27,587 nt of DNA from JADFNO01 sp965369945 (GCA_965369945.1 CBDUST010000020.1:1-27587); one strand, 5' to 3'. Counted from the first letter of the stretch, positions 7,303-15,957 are shown. The notes: generated by a model from the letters alone, not told the origin. Numbers and translations are program-made.

Positions 7303-7579
7303 CCGGCATCATGCGCGGCAACCCCAAAGCGTTATCGGACAAGGTTCTGACAAAACTGGTCGATTCATGCCAACTGCTCCAGAACGCCAGCTTGTGCGGT
7401 CCGCAGCGGCAAACCACAGATCGCCTCGCTCGACCTTCGTAAGACGACACACTGGTCGTCGGATCCGCATGAAGGGTAAGGGGATTCCCGTGGTTTGGTC
7501 GGCAGGCTTGAGTTGCTCCAATCCCCTGCCGATACGCTAATGGCAGGCTCTTGACGGGGTGCGAAAGGCGGATCCCTCC
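7303..7579. other. Intergenic region between parS and the histidine kinase gene
   Basis: About 280 nt with no credible gene. GGCAGG occurs at 7501 and 7542 and can pair with CCTGCC at 7525-7530 in either direction, giving two mutually exclusive 6-bp hairpins in the probable leader of the kinase gene. No clear promoter boxes were found. Confidence 0.35.
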
Positions 7580-8416
7580 ATGACCGACCACGACGCAGTG
7601 ACTACCGCGGAAGAAGCGCTCGATTGCATCGAACAGGCTTCGGGGACGCTGCCGGTGCTGCATGGGGATATGGAGCAGGTCCACCGGTTGGCGACGCTGG
7701 GCACGCTGGCCGCGTCAATCGCCCACGAGATCAACAACATCCTCACGCCGGTGCTCGGCTACGCCCAATTGGCCAAATCAGATCCAGGCGATGTTGATCT
7801 CCAGGCCAAGGCCCTGGACCGAGCCATCGTCGGCGTCGAAGCGGCCTCAGCGATCGCCGAAGCCATGCTCGGGTTCGCTCGGCCCAGCGATCAGGACGAG
7901 CCGGCTAGGGTCAGCGCTGTCTTGGATGCGGCCCTGACCTGCCTTGCGCGCAAGCCCGAAAAGGACGGCGTGCGTTTGCACACCGATGTGGATCCGTCGC
8001 TGGCGGTGCAAATGCGACCAGTCTCGCTTCAGCAGGTGTTTATCAATCTGCTGCTCAACGCCTTTGCCGCGCTCGGTGGAAAACGCGGCGAGGTCTACGT
8101 GTCGGCAGTGGCAATTGAGCCGACCACGACACAGATCACGATCGCTGACACCGGGCCGGGGATTCCCTCCGAGATCGAAGGCACACTGTTCGAACCGTTC
8201 GTCACGACCGACCGGTCAGATGCGCCGCGGAAGGGGTCCGGGCTCGGCCTGGCCGTTTGCAAGCAACTTGTTCAGGCAGCCGGCGGAACGATCACGGTCC
8301 AAACAAAGCTCGGCCGGGGCACCGTATTCACCCTCCGCCTACCGGCCGCTGACAGCCAGACCGCTACCAATGATGCCGCGCTAGATCACGGACGATCAAG
8401 CAAGAAGGCAGCATGA
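7580..8416 (+). CDS. Soluble two-component histidine kinase
   Basis: The 278-residue product has a short N-terminal segment with no sensor domain or membrane helix. It has a HisKA dimerisation/phosphoacceptor helix (TLGTLAASIAHEINNILTPV, His49) and a HATPase domain with N box Asn160 (NLLLNAFAAL), G1 DTGPGIP (190-196), F box FEPF (204-207) and G2 GSGLGLAV (219-226). It therefore autophosphorylates on His49, presumably in the cytoplasm. The layout is close to NtrB-like kinases without the PAS domain. I chose ATG 7580 because AAAGGCGG lies 7-8 nt upstream; a GTG at 7559 is the alternative. No response regulator gene is adjacent, so it is an orphan kinase. It lies between parB and dciA; a link to replication or segregation would be pure speculation. 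Confidence 0.88.
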   Translation: MTDHDAVTTAEEALDCIEQASGTLPVLHGDMEQVHRLATLGTLAASIAHEINNILTPVLGYAQLAKSDPGDVDLQAKALDRAIVGVEAASAIAEAMLGFARPSDQDEPARVSAVLDAALTCLARKPEKDGVRLHTDVDPSLAVQMRPVSLQQVFINLLLNAFAALGGKRGEVYVSAVAIEPTTTQITIADTGPGIPSEIEGTLFEPFVTTDRSDAPRKGSGLGLAVCKQLVQAAGGTITVQTKLGRGTVFTLRLPAADSQTATNDAALDHGRSSKKAA

Positions 8417-8518
8417 TCTCGCTAGATCGACGTGTTTATAGCGTACTGTCGTTATCTACCTATATTCATCACCTATCTTTCGGCATCTTGCCAATGATGT
8501 GCGGTCCTTGAAGTCGCG

Positions 8519-8947
8519 GTGGTCCTGCCAGGTGGATGGGGCGAGCGGAGTCTCGGCGCACAGGTGTTTGGAAGCGAGTACGATTCGGGCGTGGTTGATG
8601 CGGCGACGCAGATCGAGCAGCTTCGTAAGCACCGGCAGCGGCGGGAGCGAGATTTGTCGATTACTCAGCTCGTTGGGGCGATGGCTGACGATGCCCGCCG
8701 AACGCACCGTCGGCTCGGCGCGCTGATCGATCTGTGGTCCCAGCTGGTGCCGGGCGAGCTAGAGCAGCACAGCCGAGTCTTGGGGGTGCGCGGCGGCGTC
8801 GTGCAAGTCCAGTGCGATTCGAGTTCGACTAAGTACGAACTGGATCGACTCCTGCGGCAAGGGCTAGAGCAGGAACTTCGCAAACGATATCCCAGCACGT
8901 TGACGAAGATCAGACTCAGCATCGGCGACGTCGAGCCGGGCCGCTGA
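8519..8947 (+). CDS. dciA: DUF721 / DciA-like protein (putative helicase loader)
   Basis: The 142-residue product matches the DUF721 family, whose member DciA loads the replicative helicase DnaB in bacteria that lack DnaC or DnaI. The core runs from IDLWSQLVPGELEQHSRVLG through GGVVQVQCDSSSTKYELDRL to LLRQGLEQELRKRYPSTLTKIRLSIG. The LW..LVPG...HS and V.V.VDS...ELDRLLR patterns are the family signature. The first 45 residues are charged and probably flexible. The GTG at 8519 is the first start after an in-frame TGA but has no good ribosome-binding site; GTG codons at 8564 and 8591 are alternatives. The 100 nt before it (8417-8518) are AT-richer than the surroundings. It is convergent with mnmE across a repeat array. 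Confidence 0.78.
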   Translation: MVLPGGWGERSLGAQVFGSEYDSGVVDAATQIEQLRKHRQRRERDLSITQLVGAMADDARRTHRRLGALIDLWSQLVPGELEQHSRVLGVRGGVVQVQCDSSSTKYELDRLLRQGLEQELRKRYPSTLTKIRLSIGDVEPGR

Positions 8948-8963
8948 TCCTGGACCCCAGAAG

Positions 8964-9070
8964 GGCCCCGGAACGACTCCCGCTGCCCCGAAAACGACTC
9001 CCGGCCCCGAAAACGACTCCCGGCCCCAAAAACGACTCCCGGCCCCAAAAACGACTCCCGACCCCTTTTG
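8964..9070. repeat. Tandem 19-bp repeat array (REP-like), about five copies
   Basis: The unit GGCCCCAAAAACGACTCCC recurs about five times with small changes (GAAAA, AAAAA; one shorter first copy) and ends in GACCCCTTTTGTGGG. It fills the gap between the convergent dciA and mnmE genes. There are no unique spacers, so it is not CRISPR. On the minus strand it reads as AAAAGGGGTCGGGAGTCGTTTT, a form typical of dispersed REP-like elements. A single related copy lies inside mnmE at 9218-9245. Confidence 0.85.
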
Positions 9071-9084
9071 TGGGAATGCGGGGT

Positions 9085-10473
9085 TTATTTGCCGACGCAG
9101 AAGGTGGAGAAGATGCGCCCCAGTACATCGTCGGGGGTGATGTCGCCGGCCAACTGGGAGAGTTGGTCAAGCGCGAGGCGCATGGAGGCTGCGGTTAGTT
9201 CGGGTTGCGGAAGGTCTGGCCGAAAAAGACTCCCGTCCCCTTTTGTCTCGCCGGTTTCCGTGAGTGATCGGTGTGCGTCGGTGAGATGGGTGTGAGCGGC
9301 GCGCAGCGCGGATTCGTGGCGGGGGCGCAGGGCCAGTGCATCGGCGGCGAGACTGACGGCTTGATTACACAATCGTTGGGCGATGATGCGGCGAAGCTCG
9401 TCAAGACCTTGGCCAGTTTCGGCGCTGAGGAAAATGCCTTCTGAGTCTGGGGCCACCGAGGCGAGATCTAGCTTTGTGCGAACGACTATCTCAGTTGGAG
9501 TGAGCGCGCGCGAAGCCGCAAACGGCTGGGTGGCGGGCACACAGCGCAGGATCAGTTCGGCCCGGTCGATCGCGTTCTGGGCTGCGACCTGCATCAATCC
9601 GCTGAGGCCATCGGCGGCATCGTCAGCCCCGGCCAGATCAACGAGCATGACCTCGGCTGGGCCGTGATCGGTCTCGATGCGTAGCGGTTGGGTTAGAACG
9701 TCGCGCGTAGTGCCGGCAATTTGTGACACGACGGCGCGCTCGACGCCGAGCAGCGCGTTGAACAACGTGGATTTACCTGCGTTGGGCTCACCGATCAACA
9801 CCACCCAGGGGATGGCCTCTAGCTGTTCCATCCCAATCGCGCGGCTGAGCTGCGCTGTGATCTGTTCATCCAGTGCGGTGAGTCGATCGTGCAGATCCTG
9901 TGGCGTGATCGGAATGACATCTTCCTGGTCGGTGAAATCGAGCCCCGCTTCAACCAGCGCTAGAGCCGACGCAAGATCATCGGCAAGTGAGCGGGCAAAC
10001 GTGCTGAGCTTTCCTGTGGCGAGCAATCGAGCGGCGCGCAGCTGGGCGTCGGATTGAGCTGCGATCACAGCCGCCACGCCCTCCGCTTGCGTGAGTGTCA
10101 TCTTGCCGTGCATGAATGCCCGAGCGGTGAACTGACCGGCTTCGGCACGGCGTGCGTCGATCTTGTGCGCTTGGGCTGTAGAGAGGAGCTCGTCGATGAC
10201 GCGCTGAAGCAGGATCGGATTGCCCGGCATTTGGACTTCGGCAGCGTCTTGGCCGGTGTAGGAGTGGGGAGCGTGAAATGTCAGGACCAACACCGGTAGG
10301 TCGTTCGCGCGAAGCCGCAAGCGGCCCGGATGAGCGCCGCGTTGCGAACGAATGTCGGTGTTTACGTGTTGAGCCAGCAGATCAAAGGTCTGATCGCCGC
10401 TTATCCGCAGGAGACCGCGCGCGGAATATCCAAGTGGTGAGGCAACGGCCAGAATTGTGCTGGTGGAATCCAC
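9085..10473 (-). CDS. mnmE: tRNA modification GTPase MnmE (TrmE)
   Basis: The 462-residue product works with MnmG to add the carboxymethylaminomethyl group to wobble uridine 34 of certain tRNAs. The N-terminal tetrahydrofolate-binding domain starts TILAVASPLGYSARGLLRIS and contains AEAGQFTARAFMHGKMTLTQAEGV (110-133). The inserted G domain has the P-loop GEPNAGKS (228-235), TTRD (255-258), DLAG (279-282) and TKLD (333-336). The protein ends in the catalytic CVGK (459-462). Thr replaces the usual Asn of the NKxD base-recognition motif. Residues about 408-420 (GETKGDGSLFRPD) are encoded by a copy of the nearby REP-like repeat. It starts at GTG 10473, 21 nt after the yidC stop, so the two are probably cotranscribed, an arrangement common in bacteria. 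Confidence 0.95.
   Translation of the reverse strand: MDSTSTILAVASPLGYSARGLLRISGDQTFDLLAQHVNTDIRSQRGAHPGRLRLRANDLPVLVLTFHAPHSYTGQDAAEVQMPGNPILLQRVIDELLSTAQAHKIDARRAEAGQFTARAFMHGKMTLTQAEGVAAVIAAQSDAQLRAARLLATGKLSTFARSLADDLASALALVEAGLDFTDQEDVIPITPQDLHDRLTALDEQITAQLSRAIGMEQLEAIPWVVLIGEPNAGKSTLFNALLGVERAVVSQIAGTTRDVLTQPLRIETDHGPAEVMLVDLAGADDAADGLSGLMQVAAQNAIDRAELILRCVPATQPFAASRALTPTEIVVRTKLDLASVAPDSEGIFLSAETGQGLDELRRIIAQRLCNQAVSLAADALALRPRHESALRAAHTHLTDAHRSLTETGETKGDGSLFRPDLPQPELTAASMRLALDQLSQLAGDITPDDVLGRIFSTFCVGK
9218..9245 (-). repeat. REP-like repeat copy inside mnmE
   Basis: GGCCGAAAAAGACTCCCGTC followed by CCCTTTTG aligns with the last unit and tail of the 8964-9070 array, with two single-base gaps and one substitution. 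It is in frame with mnmE and adds a Gly/Asp-rich loop in the C-terminal helical domain. Confidence 0.75.
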
Positions 10474-10494
10474 GGCAAAGGAGTGGATCGATAC

Positions 10495-12780
10495 CTATCG
10501 TTTCTTGAATTTCTTGGCCGGGGGCTTGCGCTTTGCCTTGGCGCGGTCTATGGCGTCGGCGAACGCCCGCCCCTGGGCATCCTTGGGCTTGCGCTTGGAC
10601 TTGGCATCCGGCTTTTTCTTCTTCGGGGTGAGGTCCATTTCCTTGATGTGTTTGCGCACATAACGGCTCTCGATGATCCCGATCAGTGTGGATGTGAAGA
10701 TGTACAGTGTCAATCCCGACGGTGCGTTGTAGAGCATGACCGGGAATAGAACCACCATCATGATCTTCATGATCTTTTGCTGTTGAAGCTGCTCTTTGGT
10801 TGTGGACGGACTTGGCGGCGGCGACATGTATTTTTGCTGGATGTAAAAGACCACCCCCATGAGGATCGGCAGCAGGTTGAGCCCCGTTACGTTGATATTG
10901 CCGAACAAATGAAGCGGTGTGGCGAACTGCCAAAAGAAGTGATCGGCGCTGGAAAGGTCAGCCAGGAAAGGCCATTCCCAGAACAGTTGGAAGGAACCCC
11001 AGAACGCCGGTTCGTGGCGCAGCTCAAACGCAAAGTAAAGCATCGCGTACAGCGCAACCCAAATGGGCATTTGCAGGAACATCGGCAGGCAGCCGAGCAG
11101 TTGCAGTGGGTTGGCGCCGCGCTCGCGCATGAGCCGCATCTGCTCGGTCTGGAGTTTCTTCGGCTGGTCTTTGTATTTCTTCTGGAGCTTGTCGATCTCC
11201 GGCTTGAGGTCGCCCATCACCTTGCCGAATCGCTGCATGTTGATCTGCGCTTTTTTTGTCAACGGATGCAGCAGGATGCGGACGACGCACACGAGAATGA
11301 TGATGGAAATTCCCCAGTCGAACGTGATGCCGTGAACGACGGTTAGGAATAGGATCAGGAAATTCGCCAACCATTGAAACGTACAGATGGCGCAGAAGGC
11401 CGACATCTGGTAAAGGATCAGCCCGTCCATCGCGAGCGCAGCGAACGGTTGCTGCTTGCCGAGCACGTCCCGATTCAGCGGCCCGGCGTAGACACCAAGG
11501 TCAAAGGCGGTCTCCTCACCTGGAGCGACTGAGCGAACGGGACTGTGCAGGCCGGTGAAAACGATCTTAGGCTGATCTTCGAGTTCCGACACTTGCAACC
11601 GGATCTCGTTGATGGTGTCCTCGAATGACTTCGATCCTTGACCGGTCTCATCGAGCAGTGGATGCACCGTAAGCGAGAAATAGCGATTGACGGTTCCAAA
11701 CCATGCGAGGACGTACTTCTCTTCGCGCGAAGTTTCGTTGGGCCATAAGGTCTGGAGTTCGCGCTCTCGCACCCGATCGCCCGCCTTCCCGGCCTTGAAG
11801 GCTTTGTCGGCCTTCTTGAGCAGATCCTGGCGCTCCAGCAGCAGATCGTTGTCTTTGGATTTAACGAGATTTGGATCAAAGTTCGGCAGCGGGAGGAATC
11901 CGAAGCGCGCTCGCCGGCGATCTATGTAGGCGGAGCGAGCTTTGCGCAGGTCGCCCGGGCCGTACTGTTTCCATTTCACATTGAGCGGCTTATCTGTTCG
12001 ATTGATGACGCGTTGCTGAAGGTTGAGGTCGTATCCGCCGTCGTATACGAACTGGCGCACGATGTCTGCGATCTTTTCATCATTCTCATCGAAGATCGCA
12101 GTTTCAAAACGCCCCGGTGCAGTCTCAGTCCATTCGCTCTTGGCATGATTGAGCCGAACGGTATAGCCGTTGATGACGACTGCATCGGCTGAAAGAACGG
12201 GAATGTCCTTTTGCTGCAATTGACCGTTGGCTGTCCAACGGAAAGTCTGTGTTGTTTGTAGGACGTAACGCTGCGCATCGGGTGGCAACGGCGGTGGTGA
12301 TGGATCACCGAGTTTGAGTGCTGCATAATGCGCCGCGGCGTGGCGACTGTCGGCGGCGGTCTGCCAATGCTCCGATAGGGTGATCTTTTCAATCCCCGCG
12401 CCGACCGGCGTCAACTCGATGTAAAGCTTTGCCACCCGCGGATCGAGTGAGCCCAACACCCCCGCCCCCGGAATAGGATTGTCCGGAGCGGTTGGTGCGA
12501 CGGCCCTTAGTTTGCCCAAGGGTTCTGCTGGCGCGGCTGTTTTCTGTTGCACGGCGGCATCGGCAACAGAGTCTTGTTCGGAATCCGGATTTGGTGTCGA
12601 AGCGTCTTGCGGTTGGTTCGAGGCGAGAGTCGATTGACCCGAATCCGTAAGCGATTGATCAGACTCGCTATCGGTAGCCGGTTTTGATCGCTGCGGCGTA
12701 AAGACGACCGAAGTGACGACACCAGCCGCAAGGCCAAGAACTACCAACGGAACAATGATGCGTCGAGCGCGAGGATTCAT
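10495..12780 (-). CDS. yidC: Membrane protein insertase YidC
   Basis: The 761-residue product inserts and folds inner-membrane proteins, alone or with SecYEG. A signal-anchor helix (IIVPLVVLGLAAGVVTSVVF, 8-27) is followed by a Ser/Pro/Gln-rich linker and a large periplasmic domain (about 105-435). The conserved insertase core begins near residue 463 with helix IISILVCVV-type segments. It includes the hydrophilic-groove arginine Arg501 (VVRILLHPLTKKAQINM), a cytoplasmic helical hairpin (QRFGKVMGDLKPEIDKLQKK), GANPLQLLGCLPMFLQMPIW, and the final helices around 633-705. A long Lys/Arg-rich tail (715-761) likely contacts the ribosome. It is larger than the E. coli protein (548 residues), mainly through the periplasmic domain and tail. 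No ribosome-binding site is visible at ATG 12780. mnmE follows after 21 nt. Confidence 0.96.
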   Translation of the reverse strand: MNPRARRIIVPLVVLGLAAGVVTSVVFTPQRSKPATDSESDQSLTDSGQSTLASNQPQDASTPNPDSEQDSVADAAVQQKTAAPAEPLGKLRAVAPTAPDNPIPGAGVLGSLDPRVAKLYIELTPVGAGIEKITLSEHWQTAADSRHAAAHYAALKLGDPSPPPLPPDAQRYVLQTTQTFRWTANGQLQQKDIPVLSADAVVINGYTVRLNHAKSEWTETAPGRFETAIFDENDEKIADIVRQFVYDGGYDLNLQQRVINRTDKPLNVKWKQYGPGDLRKARSAYIDRRRARFGFLPLPNFDPNLVKSKDNDLLLERQDLLKKADKAFKAGKAGDRVRERELQTLWPNETSREEKYVLAWFGTVNRYFSLTVHPLLDETGQGSKSFEDTINEIRLQVSELEDQPKIVFTGLHSPVRSVAPGEETAFDLGVYAGPLNRDVLGKQQPFAALAMDGLILYQMSAFCAICTFQWLANFLILFLTVVHGITFDWGISIIILVCVVRILLHPLTKKAQINMQRFGKVMGDLKPEIDKLQKKYKDQPKKLQTEQMRLMRERGANPLQLLGCLPMFLQMPIWVALYAMLYFAFELRHEPAFWGSFQLFWEWPFLADLSSADHFFWQFATPLHLFGNINVTGLNLLPILMGVVFYIQQKYMSPPPSPSTTKEQLQQQKIMKIMMVVLFPVMLYNAPSGLTLYIFTSTLIGIIESRYVRKHIKEMDLTPKKKKPDAKSKRKPKDAQGRAFADAIDRAKAKRKPPAKKFKKR

Positions 12781-12861
12781 AACCGTATCTATAAGGACCG
12801 ACTCTTTAGGAAACGGCGATTGCGGAACCCGCCCAGCCCATCGCAGGATGTGGGCGGTTGC

Positions 12862-13617
12862 CTATCGGCCTTCGTAGAGCCGTTCACCGAGCCAGTCGAG
12901 CAACTGCGGCGTGGCGCGAATCTTCGAGGCCACCGCATCGATATCGTACTCCAGTCGGAAAAAGCGAACGCAATCGTCGTCAATGATGATATAGCTGGCC
13001 CGTGGATCCAGATCGCGCGGTTGGCCGACGGAGCCGGGGTTGATGATCGCCTTTTCTTCGCCGCCAAGTTTGTACAGTCCGTCCAGATCATCCGGTGGGT
13101 AGAAATCCGGTTCGTTGGTGAACACGCCGGGCACATGCGTGTGTCCGACCAGTGCGTACTTATCTACGAGTTCGAAAATCTGCTGCATCTTCACCGGGGA
13201 ATTCAACGCGTCGTCTGGGAACAAGTATTCATTGATCGGCTGGCGCGGCGTGCCGTGCACGCACAGAAAATCGTCCTCGAGCACCCGCACGCGCAGCCGA
13301 GACAGGAACTCCCATCGCTTGGCCGAGGTGCCGTTGCCCGATTCCAGATCGAACTGATCGCGACTCCAGTAGGCGGCCTGTTCAGCGGCGACGTTGAAGT
13401 TGGTCGGCTCGTACAATACGCCGAAGTCGTGATTCCCCATCAGCGACCATTCACACCGTTCGGCAACGAGGTCCACACATTCCACCGGGCTCGGTCCGTA
13501 GCCAAGGATATCGCCGAGGCAGATGATCCGATCGACGCTCCGGCTATCGATATGATCGAGCACCGCCTGCAAGGCTGGGAGGTTCGCATGAATGTCGCTA
13601 ATGACGGCCGTTCGCAC
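12862..13617 (-). CDS. Calcineurin-like metallophosphoesterase (YfcE/MJ0936-like)
   Basis: The 251-residue protein carries all metal-binding motifs of the family in order: SDIHANLPAL (Asp8, His10), GDILGYGPSP (Asp36), GNHD (61-64), CVHGTP and GHTHVPG. The GYGPSP form and the small size resemble the cytoplasmic YfcE/MJ0936 group, which hydrolyse phosphodiesters with a two-metal centre; the physiological substrate is usually unknown. The GTG at 13617 has AGGAG about 8 nt upstream, which fixes the start. There is no signal peptide. It is divergent from lpd across a 138-nt region and about 80 nt upstream of yidC, so it could be cotranscribed with yidC, though the gap shows no clear promoter or terminator. 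Confidence 0.9.
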   Translation of the reverse strand: MRTAVISDIHANLPALQAVLDHIDSRSVDRIICLGDILGYGPSPVECVDLVAERCEWSLMGNHDFGVLYEPTNFNVAAEQAAYWSRDQFDLESGNGTSAKRWEFLSRLRVRVLEDDFLCVHGTPRQPINEYLFPDDALNSPVKMQQIFELVDKYALVGHTHVPGVFTNEPDFYPPDDLDGLYKLGGEEKAIINPGSVGQPRDLDPRASYIIIDDDCVRFFRLEYDIDAVASKIRATPQLLDWLGERLYEGR

Positions 13618-13755
13618 CGAGGGCTCCTGAACTCGAAAAGAACGCCGATGCTAGGAGGACGCCTAGCGGTCGTCAATGGATCGCCCGGTAGTCAATTGGC
13701 GGTCTTTGTACAATGACGCGACTCGGTGAATCCAAGACCAAAAGGACCGTAAATC

Positions 13756-15237
13756 GTGGCTGAGCAGAATCATTATGACCTGATCGTCATCGGCGGCGGG
13801 CCCGGCGGATACGTCGGAGCCATCCGCGCGGCGCAGCTGGGCCTGAAGACCGCCTGCGTGGAGCGCGACAAGCTCGGCGGCGTGTGCCTGAACTGGGGTT
13901 GTATCCCCACCAAAGCCCTGCTGCACAACGCCGAGCTGTATTCCGAGGCGGTAACGCACGGCGAGCAGTGGGGCCTTGAATTCGAGCGGGTCAAGGTCAA
14001 TTGGTCCAAGGTGATCGGGCGAAGCCGTGATATCACCTCGACACTCAACAACGGTGTCGCGTACCTGTTCAAGAAGAACAAGATCGATCATCATCAAGGG
14101 CACGCCAAGATCATCGCGGGCAAGACCGCGCATGCACCTTGTCGGATCGCGCTGCATGAGCCGACCGGTGATTACTACAGTGGTGCGGGCGCCGGTGAGC
14201 CGAAGATGACCCTCCCGGCCGATCGCATTCTGATCGCCACCGGCGCCGCCCCGAAGGAGCTGCCGTTTGCGCCGTGTAACGGCACGTCGATCATCTCGTC
14301 ATACGACGCGATGAACCTGCCCAAGCAACCCAAGTCGATGGTGATCGTCGGCTCGGGCGCTATCGGAATGGAGTTCGCGTACTTTTATAACGCCTTCGGC
14401 ACCAAGGTAACGGTGGTGGAGATTCTCGATCGAGTGCTGCCAATAGAGGACGACGACGTTTGCAAGTTGGCCCAGCGCGTGTTCGCCAAACAGGGGATGA
14501 CGTTTCACACCGGCCATACCGTCAAGGCGATCGACGATGGACCAAACGGTGGGCATACGGTCACGATCACTGATGTGAATGATGCATCCAAGACACAGAA
14601 AATCGATTGTGAGGTTGTGCTCGTTGCAGTTGGTGTGCGCGGACGATTCGACGGCCTGTTTGATGACAGCCTGGGCATTGGCGTCGAAAAGGAACACATC
14701 CAAGTGGATTATCGCGGCGTCGCCGAGCCCACCTACCAGACGAGCGTGCCAGGGGTTTATGCGATTGGCGATGTGATTGGTCCGCCTTGGCTTGCGCATG
14801 TCGCTTCGGAAGAGGCGGTCACATGCGTCGAGCGGATCGCCGGTCATCAGACGCTTGGCATCGATTACGATTCGATCCCCGGTTGTACGTATTGCAATCC
14901 GCAGATCGCGTCGCTTGGCCTCACTGAGCGGGCGGTGAAGGAGCAAGGCGTCGAGTATAAGGTCGGTAAATATCAGCTCAAAGCGCACGGCAAGGCGATC
15001 GCAGTCGGCGCAACCGACGGCTTCGTCAAACTCATTATCTCTAAGCCCTACGGAGAGATTCTCGGCGCGCACATCATCGGCGAGGATGCGTCGGAGCTGA
15101 TCGCCGAGCTGGGGTTAGCTAAGCGCCTCGAAGCGACGGCTGAGGACATCATCTCGACGATCCACGCGCACCCGACGATGGCCGAATCAATCCACGAAGC
15201 AGCCCTGGGCACCGAAGGTCGGATGATTCATAACTAA
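13756..15237 (+). CDS. lpdA: Dihydrolipoamide dehydrogenase
   Basis: The 493-residue flavoprotein is the E3 component of 2-oxo acid dehydrogenase complexes or of the glycine cleavage system; it reoxidises dihydrolipoyl groups with NAD+. It shows the FAD-binding GGGPGG (13-18), the redox disulfide GGVCLNWGCIPTKALL (Cys44/Cys49), the NAD-binding IVGSGAIGMEFAYFYNAFG, the second FAD motif VYAIGDVIGPPWLAH, and the catalytic His472/Glu477 of IHAHPTMAE. The GTG start has AAAAGGA 7-8 nt upstream. An extra stretch at about 135-155 (EPTGDYYSGAGAGEP) is longer than in most homologues. No E1 or E2 genes are in the window, so the partner complex is unknown. Confidence 0.95.
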   Translation: MAEQNHYDLIVIGGGPGGYVGAIRAAQLGLKTACVERDKLGGVCLNWGCIPTKALLHNAELYSEAVTHGEQWGLEFERVKVNWSKVIGRSRDITSTLNNGVAYLFKKNKIDHHQGHAKIIAGKTAHAPCRIALHEPTGDYYSGAGAGEPKMTLPADRILIATGAAPKELPFAPCNGTSIISSYDAMNLPKQPKSMVIVGSGAIGMEFAYFYNAFGTKVTVVEILDRVLPIEDDDVCKLAQRVFAKQGMTFHTGHTVKAIDDGPNGGHTVTITDVNDASKTQKIDCEVVLVAVGVRGRFDGLFDDSLGIGVEKEHIQVDYRGVAEPTYQTSVPGVYAIGDVIGPPWLAHVASEEAVTCVERIAGHQTLGIDYDSIPGCTYCNPQIASLGLTERAVKEQGVEYKVGKYQLKAHGKAIAVGATDGFVKLIISKPYGEILGAHIIGEDASELIAELGLAKRLEATAEDIISTIHAHPTMAESIHEAALGTEGRMIHN

Positions 15238-15270
15238 GGAAGAAGGCATTAGGCATAAGGGACTAGGAAG

Positions 15271-15313
15271 CCGGACCTGACGAGCCCGATTCCTTCGGGC
15301 GAGGAAGGTCCGG
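15271..15313 (+). other. Two-tier hairpin between lpd and the flavin reductase gene
   Basis: An outer 8-bp stem, CCGGACCT with AGGTCCGG, encloses an inner 6-bp stem, GCCCGA with TCGGGC, separated by 5-6-nt internal loops. It ends 11 nt before the flavin reductase ATG and has no T-tract. It could set the ratio of the two gene products, or be a small repeat of the dispersed kind. Upstream lies the short purine-rich tract AGGCATTAGGCATAAGGGAC. Confidence 0.55.
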
Positions 15314-15324
15314 GTCGCAGCGCC

Positions 15325-15957
15325 ATGTTCTACGAAACCCAAAACAACGATCACGGTTTGCCGCGGGATCCATTTAAGTCGTGCGTCGTGCCGCGACCGA
15401 TCGGGTGGATATCGACGCTGAGCGCTGATGGCGTTCCGAACCTGGCGCCGTTCAGTTATTTCAATGCGGTGTCGGGTGTGCCGCCGCATGTGATGTTTTC
15501 GCCCGGCGGCGTAGGTCCGGAAGGTGCGGGCAAACACTCACTGTTGAACGTCGAGGCAACGGGTGAGTTCGTCGCCAACGTGGTAAGCCTGGCCCTCGTT
15601 GAGCAGATGGAGAAAACGTCAGCCGCGGCGGCGCAGGACGTTGATGAATTTGAACTGGCTGGACTGGCCAAAGCACCGTCGAAGTTGGTGAAGCCGCCTC
15701 GTGTTGCCGAGGCCCCGATACACCTGGAGTGCCGGCATTGGAAGACGATCGAGATGCCGCAGTCTGCCGCTGAGCCATGTCATTTGGTTATCGGGCGAGT
15801 GGTTGGTGTACACATAGCCGACGACGTCATCGACGATGAGGGATTCGTGGATGTGTTGCGATTCAACGCGGTGGCCCGCCTGGGGTACCGGCAATACACG
15901 GCTGTTGAGCGGATCTTCCAGATGCGGCGACCGGCTACACAAATCCGCCAAAGTTGA
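15325..15957 (+). CDS. Flavin reductase-like FMN-binding protein
   Basis: The 210-residue protein has the split-barrel flavin reductase-like fold. It opens with VVPRPIGWISTLSADGVPNLAPFSYFNAVSGVPPHVMFSP, the FMN-phosphate-binding segment. It continues with a TGEFVANVVS strand and the HLVIGRVVGVHIADDVIDDEGFVD segment common to this family. Members reduce FMN with NAD(P)H or simply bind FMN; the reaction cannot be decided from sequence. It ends in IFQMRRPATQIRQ. It follows lpd by 87 nt on the same strand, separated by the hairpin at 15271-15313. GAGGAAGG precedes the ATG but falls inside the hairpin, so the hairpin may mask the ribosome-binding site. Confidence 0.86.
   Translation: MFYETQNNDHGLPRDPFKSCVVPRPIGWISTLSADGVPNLAPFSYFNAVSGVPPHVMFSPGGVGPEGAGKHSLLNVEATGEFVANVVSLALVEQMEKTSAAAAQDVDEFELAGLAKAPSKLVKPPRVAEAPIHLECRHWKTIEMPQSAAEPCHLVIGRVVGVHIADDVIDDEGFVDVLRFNAVARLGYRQYTAVERIFQMRRPATQIRQS

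Noticed and set aside
8417..8518. Replication origin in the AT-richer gap before dciA
   Set aside because: I found no DnaA-box cluster; TTATCTACC is only a 7/9 match to the consensus.
8964..9070. CRISPR array
   Set aside because: The units are 19 bp and directly adjacent with no unique spacers, and there are no cas genes.
8665..9170. Minus-strand frames across the repeat array
   Set aside because: Their peptides are direct translations of the 19-bp repeat and of antisense dciA.
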